From Diaporthe sp. PMI_573 (taxonomy: Eukaryota > Ascomycota > Sordariomycetes > Diaporthales > Diaporthaceae): a stretch of DNA of 64,000 bases. Under the pieces are notes generated by a model. It saw only the letters and a list, made by a program, of their open reading frames with translations, had not been told where the DNA came from and did not search any database. The translations under genes and the position numbers were made by a program. The stretch covers positions 246,168 through 310,167 of the forward strand of contig JAJTUP010000069.1 in assembly GCA_021399435.1 (NCBI GenBank). The letters run 5' to 3'. This document shows, one piece after another, positions 57,550 to 64,000 of this stretch (position 1 is the first letter of the stretch; every line of letters begins with the position of its first letter).

Positions 57550-59697
57550 ATGCCGCCACCACCAGACTTCGACCCTTTTCCCCGGCGTCGGCTGGTCCTT
57601 CGCGGCGCGGTGTCAACGCCGAACCTGAGAGATGCAGCCGTCCCGTCGTTCCACGATCCACCACCAGCGTACGAGGAGTTTCCCGGCGTGGACGCGGGTG
57701 GGAGGCTCAACATCATCCCCCCCAGCCCAAAGAGGCTCCCATCGCCCGCGCCGCCGGCTCCTGGTCCATTATTCCCGGGGCCGCCGTCATGTGCAGACAC
57801 TTTCGACGACCCGCAGTATCGACCCTACCGACCTGCAGCATCTCCGGCCTCACCGGGGTCCCCTGTTCCATCAGTTCCGCCTGCGCCACCAAGGTCAGAA
57901 GCCTCGTCATCCGCATCTCAGTACCAACCTTCACAACCAACCGGCTTCCCAGGGTTCCGTCCTCCGGTCAAGTCGGAAACATTCGCAGTACCTTTCAATC
58001 ATGTTCTTCCACCACCACCGCCTTTTCCCTCCCCACTCAATGCTGCAACCTTCCCCGTAGCTGCACATGAACGCCCTCCAGCTTCCCCAGTCTTGGCAGG
58101 TCCACCCTCGGCGGAGACTTTCCCCTTGGCAGCACCTCGTCCCCCAGAACCGCGACCCACAAGCTCGCAGGCAACTGAGAAGACCTTTTGGCAAACAGCT
58201 CTTGATGAGACGAAGTACTTCGCTGGGGGGCTCATCAGTCACCCTTTTGAGTACACTAAGCACTTCGCCATACTGCGCCACTCCACCGCCTTAATTTGGT
58301 ATCGTGGTCCCTCGACATCTGTCACAGTCACTGTCTTCTCAGATGCACTGCTGCCTCCTACCCGCACAGTATGGCTTCAGCGAAAGGGGTTCTCCGGAAA
58401 CATGGGCATGAACCTCAGGTCTCTGGTCGGCGCTAATGACTCCTGGCTCGACGTCACGCCTTCATCACAAGCCTCACCTGCAGATATGGCAGAAGGCGAT
58501 GAGCGAGCATGTCAGCGCGACATCAAGAAGTTCCTCAAGAAGGCGCCAAAGAACCTCAGCAGGCACATGCCAAGAGAGACCCACATCGTCCGTATCCCAG
58601 CTGCAGCTGATGATGGGTACTTCCGCCTTGTTCTCTGCGCCGGCGGTGGCGATAATGGGAACAGCAAGAGGAAGGTCCTCTGCCCCAGCCCAGTCTTCCG
58701 CATTGCTAGTACATCTACCGATGCGAGTGTCGCACGTGGAGCAAGCTTCGCTAGCATGCCACTCGAGCTTGGCATCAAAGCTGGCTCGATCGTCGCGACG
58801 ACTGTTGCGAATAAATACATCGGCCCTGCTGCCGCCGTCGTGCAGTCAAGGACGAAGAAACTCCAGACGGCCAAGTTCGTCACGAAGCACGCCACTCATA
58901 TCGCCTCTGGAAAGTCCATCATTGAGAAATCAGGTATCAAGACCACCGTTACGGAATGCGAGTCACAGTATGCCACCACGAGAAGCGGTGGATATGCGCC
59001 GTGGCAGGACGATGGTGCCGATTTTGCAGAGTCCCCCCCTGAAGTAATTGGCGCAGACTCGGGCCCTGTCGACCCGTTCCCCATCAAATTCGACGGCAGA
59101 GTTGTACGTGGCACCGGGAGAGGTGGAATGGAGCTGGGAATCCCAACGGCGAATCTCACCAACATTCCCGAGGACGTCAGAATGCGCATGCGAGGGGTCT
59201 ATTTTGGCTGGGCACGTGTTGTTCCCAGAAGCGGACTCGAGCAGATTTCCACGGATTGGCACGAGAGCATCATCACGGTTGGACCAGCCCCCTACGCCAC
59301 TCCTCGTATCGTTGCCAAGAACATCGCTACTGTGCACATCATTCACGAGTTCGGTAGCGCTCTATTCCTAGAGACCAAGTTGAAAGTCTTAGTCGTGGGC
59401 CAACTGCGGATGTCTACACCACCACTCGGCTCAGACGCGGCTCTCCAGGCATATGGTGCAGATGTCTTGCTTGCCGTTGCGAGCTTGAGTCGCGTTAACT
59501 GGGGTCCGAGTGAAACGAGGGAGCGGATGCGTACGATGAGGAGCGAGATGAGCTTGGCGGATCGGTATGTTGAGACGAGAGACAAGGTACAGAAGCAGGT
59601 TGATCGGATACCTGTTCATCTGGCTGGTGTCAGGACGGAGGGTGCGGCGTTGAGAGACCAGGCCTTTGGAATCGGAGGCATGTGGATTTTAAGATGA
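57550..59697 (+). CDS. 715-aa protein with C-terminal riboflavin-kinase-like domain
   Basis: This is a single open exon. Residues 1-210 are Pro/Ser-rich (PPPAYEEF, many PPxP) and disordered. About 210-470 is a folded-looking middle (FWQTALDETKYFAGGLISHP, ALIWYRGPSTSVTVTVF) of a kind seen before riboflavin-kinase-like tails in fungal proteins. Residues about 508-625 are riboflavin-kinase-like: FDGRVVRGTGRGGMELGIPT and ANL, where PTAN is the conserved Mg/ATP loop, then GVYFGWARV, TVGPAPY, VHIIHEF, and LKVLVVGQLR. A free riboflavin kinase is about 200 aa, so this is a long fusion. Catalysis is unproven: the usual Asn and Glu near the ending are hard to place. The product is probably cytosolic. 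No RIP-type damage is seen. Confidence 0.8.
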   Translation: MPPPPDFDPFPRRRLVLRGAVSTPNLRDAAVPSFHDPPPAYEEFPGVDAGGRLNIIPPSPKRLPSPAPPAPGPLFPGPPSCADTFDDPQYRPYRPAASPASPGSPVPSVPPAPPRSEASSSASQYQPSQPTGFPGFRPPVKSETFAVPFNHVLPPPPPFPSPLNAATFPVAAHERPPASPVLAGPPSAETFPLAAPRPPEPRPTSSQATEKTFWQTALDETKYFAGGLISHPFEYTKHFAILRHSTALIWYRGPSTSVTVTVFSDALLPPTRTVWLQRKGFSGNMGMNLRSLVGANDSWLDVTPSSQASPADMAEGDERACQRDIKKFLKKAPKNLSRHMPRETHIVRIPAAADDGYFRLVLCAGGGDNGNSKRKVLCPSPVFRIASTSTDASVARGASFASMPLELGIKAGSIVATTVANKYIGPAAAVVQSRTKKLQTAKFVTKHATHIASGKSIIEKSGIKTTVTECESQYATTRSGGYAPWQDDGADFAESPPEVIGADSGPVDPFPIKFDGRVVRGTGRGGMELGIPTANLTNIPEDVRMRMRGVYFGWARVVPRSGLEQISTDWHESIITVGPAPYATPRIVAKNIATVHIIHEFGSALFLETKLKVLVVGQLRMSTPPLGSDAALQAYGADVLLAVASLSRVNWGPSETRERMRTMRSEMSLADRYVETRDKVQKQVDRIPVHLAGVRTEGAALRDQAFGIGGMWILR

Positions 59698-60443
59698 ATT
59701 TTTAAATATATATATTTAACAGCATTGTTCTTTTAGCATACAGTACTGAGAGCCAGAGATTGGTGATCATTAGTCGTGAGAACTACTCTCTCTATTACTA
59801 ATAAACATCCTTATTAGGGAGTGAGGCCTACTTAAGTAAAGAAGGAGGTAATAATAGTATTAAGTTTAAGGATTAAGTCCTTATTAATAAGTTAGGGTTT
59901 AAATAACTATCTTAATTTCCTTTTAAGGATGCTTTACTATCATGGTAGGTACTTATAGCAGGCAGCTTGCATTTCTATGCGTGTAGGCGCAATCATGCCT
60001 GTGAAAGAGAGAGAAAGAATGCCATTATAGTACAATATGTCTGTTCAGATATGGGAGACGAATGCGTAATTTACATTACCCGTCAAAGCGGTGTAGGAAT
60101 GATTCATATGTACTAATATAGGTAGTGTGTGTGAAACCGTGTACTAAGGGCAGCAAGGGCTTCTGTACCCTCTGGTTTCTGCTCCGCGAATCTCCGTCTT
60201 CATTTGCCAAGTCTGCGAGATGATGTTGCGCTCACAATAAGGTGCATATCACATTTAGCTTATTTTACGTTCAAGATGGACATATTGTCTTATAAAATTT
60301 TAAAAGAGTGTTATATAGAGCCTGCTCTGGTTGTGATGTATGGAAAATTAAAACAGAAATAAGTCAACTGATCCCCTTGCGCTTAGCTCCAAGGTAAAGT
60401 GGTGGCCTTTTGAACCTAAACGAAAGTATTTGGAAGCTTAAGC
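59698..60443. other. AT-rich intergenic region
   Basis: It contains an ATATATATATTT run just after the stop codon and AT-rich DNA to about 59950. No gene is recognised. Confidence 0.5.
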
Positions 60444-61160
60444 CTACGGGTTGTGAGAGAGACTGTGGTTGGACTTGCTTGAAGGAGGTTGAGAGGGCGG
60501 CTTCGAACCTGTACCGCGGGAGGGGGGGCGGGTTGCTGAATCCGTGACAGAAGGCTTCAAAGGAGGCGGAGTCCCCGAAGTCGTAGGTGCAGCGCGGGAA
60601 GGAGAGGGGGTGTTTGTCCTTGTAGCTGAACGGCGAGAAGGAGGGCGGGAGTCTGGGGTCGGAGTTCGGCCATCCTCAGTCTGCAACCAGGCCTTGATTG
60701 CGGCCTTGTTCATATATGCGTCGAGGAGAGCACTGTCCGCTTCCAGATGGTTGAACGCTTCCAAGGCCTAGCTTTGACAGTTCTATCTAGAAGACTCGTT
60801 CCTCTCTATTTTCACAGCCCTCAGAATGGCATTAATGTGTGTCGAAATTTGGTTGAGATCTCTGCCCTTTAATTTGCCAATTTCCACAATATCCTTCTTG
60901 GAAGATGATTTACCCATATCAACTTGCTCCGGGCCCTGATAATAGAAAGCTCCTGGCATGCCGCGTAGTTGAAATGCCACACCTGGGTTAGCTTGACCGG
61001 TGACGGGGGCTGTGTGGATAAAGAAGGACCAATGGAACGGCTTTGTCTTTCCCGCCCTTTTACCTGCGGTATATGTACCGCGAGTGTAAGTGACGATATA
61101 AAGCGAGTATGTTATTGTGGGTATTGCTTGATGTACTGAGAGAACTTTCAGGTAACGCAA
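60444..61160 (-). pseudogene. Conserved fungal hypothetical gene with two TGG-to-TAG stops
   Basis: One frame runs from ATG 61160 (MRYLKVLSVHQAIPTITYSL) to 60444. The part HWSFFIHTAPVTGQANPGVA, then FQLRGMPGAFYYQGPEQVD looks like a compact beta domain with a conserved HWS motif. The next part (LNQISTHINAILRAVKI) is helical. Two TAG codons (60782-60780 and 60767-60765) fall at SSR*NCQS*ALEAFNHLEAD. Both are best read as former Trp (TGG) in an NCQSW segment, a G-to-A change on this strand. The C-terminus is Pro/Ser/Thr-rich. This resembles a small-protein family found in many fungi, name not recalled. Apart from the two stops the frame is intact. Confidence 0.55.
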
Positions 61161-61720
61161 AAGTAATTAAGGAGAAGGTATTCAAAATAAGAAAATATAA
61201 GTTAAACCGGAACTTGAGATCTGTAAAGTGTTGGAAAGATGCTGCTGCTGAAGACGATTGACAAGATTAATGAGGGATGTTGGTTCCTTTTATATTCAAT
61301 ACTCTCGTCCTTGATTGCCGTTATTCAGCAGTCCTCTTGCTGAGCTCTTTCTAAAATTGGTGACGAGCACGGCATGTGTCCTTCACTACTCGACTAACTG
61401 GATCCTGGCCTGCCAACCGGCCACATTTGGTTTGAGCCACACATCAGCCTGGAGTGGTGTCCATATAATGAATGGACACCCATATAGATGAAAGGTGAGC
61501 CTCCGAGTGGATGGTCCAATGCGGCCAGGGCGCACTGGGGCTCTTCGGACACGACCAGATGCCAAATGTAGCACTGAGCCCACAAATTATGTTCAATACC
61601 TGCCTAGAAGCACTTGTAAACTACGTTTCCGGGCCCAAAAAAAAAGGCTTAATCTATAAATGGACGCAGGCTTGGGTTGCATGCGGCACTGCACAATCCA
61701 AAATGGTGTTAACAGCCAGG
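61161..61720. other. Intergenic, nothing recognised
   Basis: It holds the probable promoter of the preceding minus-strand pseudogene. Overlapping short frames look random. Confidence 0.4.
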
Positions 61721-62110
61721 CCAGGATGCATAGACCAGGCCACAAAGGGGACACCTCGCGACTAGGGAGCAGTACAACGAAACATTTTGCAACTATGATC
61801 TCGGGCAGAATCCGACCTGACTTCCGGGACCGTGACAATTTCAGAAGCGAGCGGCGGTGATACGGGGGCGGATGATGGACCAACAGGCGGCTCAGTGATG
61901 AAAAGTTGGGCTAAAGGCCGGGCTAAGAAACAGAGGCCAGGCCACCTAAGAGACAACCTGCCACTGTGGAGCAGTCCAACAAGACATTTTGTGAATAGGA
62001 TCGCAGTTAGAAGCCGACCTGACTCATGACACCGTGATAATTTTAGCAGGCGAGCGGCGGGCGAGCGGCGGCGATAGTGGATTGGAGGGTGGATGGACCA
62101 ACGGGTGCGC
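61721..62110. repeat. Diverged tandem duplication
   Basis: Two related blocks, about 61735-61895 and 61940-62110, share GGGAGCAGTACAACGAAACA versus GGAGCAGTCCAACAAGACAT, then a CCGACCTGACT block, a CCGTGA block and GCGAGCGGCGG, ending in GGATGGACCAAC. The period is about 205-220 bp. No coding signal is present. Confidence 0.5.
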
Positions 62111-62407
62111 AGCACAGCAGCTCATTACTTATTTAAAGCACTTCTCAGGGACCCAACCTATTCAGTCCGCCAAAATTTTGGGAATTGTCGAATTCCAGCT
62201 TCCTTTGTCCCTCCAACACCGACGTTGAACAGATACTCGCCGTCACTCGCAAGCGGCCCGGCAGTCGTGCTTCCTCTATGTTTGGTCTTACGTAAGCGCA
62301 ACCGTTCGTCTTCCGACTTGGTTCCCTAAGTTGCCGGCCCTGGACCTCTGTGCATAGCTCAACGTACTATCAACAACCACGACTCCTCACACCCAAGTAC
62401 CTTAACG

Positions 62408-63199
62408 ATGAGCTCTTCAAGCGACAGACATCGGCATACCAAAGGTCCAATCATGTCTCACAGCTTTAATACACCACATGGTATCGAAATCAAAGCTGAT
62501 ACAGTTCGCAAACAAAGAGCTAAATACCGCATTCAGAGAGAGGTCGCGGCCATGAAATATGTGCAGAAACATACGTCTATCCCCATTCCCCACGTCTTAG
62601 ATGTTCAACTGGACAAAGACGAGCATGTCGGCTGGTTCGTTATGGAAAAAATGAGTGGTGTTCAATTGGACAGCGCGTGGAACAAGATGGACAAGGCGGC
62701 GCAAGCTCGGACTATTAGCCAGCTCAAATCCTACTTCGCCGAACTACACGCCCTTCGCCCGCCTACTACGTCTTCCGGACGGATTGGGAGTCATTCCGGG
62801 GGTCCCGCGTACGACCACCGCTTTGACAACAGGGCTACCTGTGGGCCCTTCGCGTCTGTGAAGGACTTCCACGACATGCTTGTCGCCCCGCTTGGGAAGA
62901 TCCGCCCTGATTGGGTCTCGAAATATCGCAAGCGGCTTCCCGATAAGGACGATATAGTCTTCGCGCATGCGGATATCTCGGGCGAGAATATCCTCATTGA
63001 CCCTGCAACTGGCCACGTCACTGGTATTCTTGACTGGGAGATGGCAGGGTTTTGGCCACGCTGGTGGGAATATAGGAAGGGAATGTTTGGTTCTAGATGC
63101 GAGATCTGGTGGATGAATATTCTCAAGCAGGTCATGGTCGTTTCAAAATGTTACGAGGACGCGACAGAGGCTGATATGGATCTGGAACTGTTCGTCTAG
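62408..63199 (+). CDS. APH-family phosphotransferase-like protein
   Basis: This is a 263-aa intronless frame. It shows the kinase-like fold of the aminoglycoside/choline phosphotransferase superfamily: REVAAMKYVQKHTSIPIPHV (the N-lobe helix and linker), GWFVMEKMSGVQLDSAW (hinge), HADISGENILID (catalytic His187, Asp189 and Asn194) and GILDWEMAGFWPRWWEY (metal-binding Asp209 of the DWE motif). The N-lobe lacks an obvious Gly-rich strand, so the protein is short at the front compared with the usual 280-350 aa. In fungi such proteins are numerous, substrates are mostly unknown, and they do not imply antibiotic resistance. The next 5' region has the repeat described above. Confidence 0.88.
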   Translation: MSSSSDRHRHTKGPIMSHSFNTPHGIEIKADTVRKQRAKYRIQREVAAMKYVQKHTSIPIPHVLDVQLDKDEHVGWFVMEKMSGVQLDSAWNKMDKAAQARTISQLKSYFAELHALRPPTTSSGRIGSHSGGPAYDHRFDNRATCGPFASVKDFHDMLVAPLGKIRPDWVSKYRKRLPDKDDIVFAHADISGENILIDPATGHVTGILDWEMAGFWPRWWEYRKGMFGSRCEIWWMNILKQVMVVSKCYEDATEADMDLELFV

Positions 63200-63318
63200 C
63201 TTCCGAATCACAAGCCTATACAAGAGCCCCTCCCTTTGGAACGACCGCTTAGATTGTTAGACCCCAACTTCTGTGTTATCTTCACTGATCACAATAACTC
63301 ACCCCACAATTCACTCAA
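63200..63318. other. 3' region of the APH gene
   Basis: Nothing recognised. Confidence 0.4.
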
Positions 63319-63442
63319 AGTGTAGCGATCAGCTAAAGCCAGCTTGTGGACAACGATATTTTGGATGAGGAACAGTTATCCTAGCTCGTACTCAGCTCAC
63401 AAGCTGACTCTACATCCGCGTCACGGGAGTGACCGCTACACT
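63319..63442. repeat. 124-bp inverted-repeat element (MITE-like)
   Basis: It begins AGTGTAGCGATCA and ends TGACCGCTACACT, which pair at 12 of 13 positions. Inside, AGCCAGCTTGTGGA near the left and TCACAAGCTGACT near the right form a second inverted pair. It has no coding frame. Confidence 0.6.
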
Positions 63443-64000
63443 AAAGCCACGCCGTGTCTCTACCAAAAGGTACAGAATTTCAAAACATCACTTTAAAATC
63501 CCAGTGTAGCTATGTAGCCGTGTTGTTACAATCCGTAGTGTCTTTCCATATTAAATATACTCTTGAGGGGCTTAGTAGGACTATAAATGATCTATTTAAA
63601 CTATTTAAAGCCCTTTTTTCTTCCTTATTTATAAATTTATAAGGCTTTAGTTATACTATATTTATTCTTTATTATTTAATAAACTTTTTTATCTTTTATA
63701 TTATTATATTAGCTATTTATTTTAGCCTTTTAATTATTCTTTAATAACTTAAAGTTTATATAAAAAGTTAATAATAATAAGGTATATATTATTATTAATA
63801 CCCTTCTTTAATAATTTAAAGCCTTTTAAATATAACTTATTATTTTTTTTTATTTTTAATATACCTTGAATTTTATTATAATTTAATTTTAAAACCTTAT
63901 ATTATATTTAAATTAAAATAAGATAGTTTTTATTTTTATTTTTATTAATTTACTATAATATACTAACAAGTATAACTTAAGATATATATAAATTAACTAA
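63443..64000. other. Extremely AT-rich edge of the window
   Basis: After about 63600 the sequence is almost purely A/T with stops in all frames, like the RIP-degraded blocks elsewhere. The underlying element continues beyond the window. Confidence 0.5.

Noticed and set aside
57495..59371. Multiple long alternative frames in the 57.5-59.7 kb gene
   Set aside because: The high GC3 of the real 715-codon frame keeps other frames open by chance; only frame 57550 has recognisable motifs.

Overview
The window is from a filamentous ascomycete (Pezizomycotina) nuclear genome. Genes carry short introns of about 45-90 nt with GT..CTAAC/CTAAT..AG signals. The protein families are typically fungal: bZIP with a DUF3425-like tail, tandem GFA, NRPS-like A-T-R, BTB and 2EXR-like. 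Repeats are full of C-to-T and G-to-A transitions with TAA/TAG stops, the mark of repeat-induced point mutation (RIP). No species can be named from the sequence.

Two compartments alternate. From 1 to about 32.3 kb the DNA is AT-rich and made of decayed retroelements. Gypsy element A (160-15514, minus strand, TSD CAGCT) is split by Gypsy element B (4113-11704, minus strand, TSD ATTTA). A Copia element (19611-28099, plus strand, TSD ACGGT) follows. A dispersed repeat of about 0.5 kb beginning TGTTAAACGG occurs three times (15.6, 30.3 and 53.0 kb). Both Gypsy elements carry a degraded reading frame on the opposite strand between integrase and 3' LTR.

From about 32.3 to 49 kb the composition is balanced and genes appear: an unrecognised broken gene with an NLR/WD-like tail, a secreted-protein first exon, a tandem GFA-domain gene, an SDR oxidoreductase, a bZIP factor, an NmrA-like pseudogene with four stops, an NMA111/HtrA-like protease fragment, a three-exon gene with a HeH/SAP-like motif, and 2EXR-like and small hypothetical remnants. 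Intact and broken genes are mixed, as in an accessory or subtelomere-like region.

From 49.7 to 54 kb there is a second decayed block: a BTB/POZ pseudogene, then the 5' part of a plus-strand LTR element (LTR, gag-like, retropepsin) holding the third dispersed repeat. It abuts a truncated NRPS-like reductase pseudogene (54.0-56.0 kb). From 57.5 to 63.2 kb there is an intact 715-aa protein with a riboflavin-kinase-like domain, a two-stop pseudogene, a diverged tandem duplication and an intact APH-type phosphotransferase. The right edge returns to very AT-rich DNA.

The likely functional genes are the GFA protein (with one doubtful site), the SDR, the bZIP, the HeH/SAP-like gene, the riboflavin-kinase-like gene and the APH gene. 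The GFA and SDR genes are divergent over 1.2 kb and the SDR and bZIP genes are convergent. No operon-like pathway is evident.
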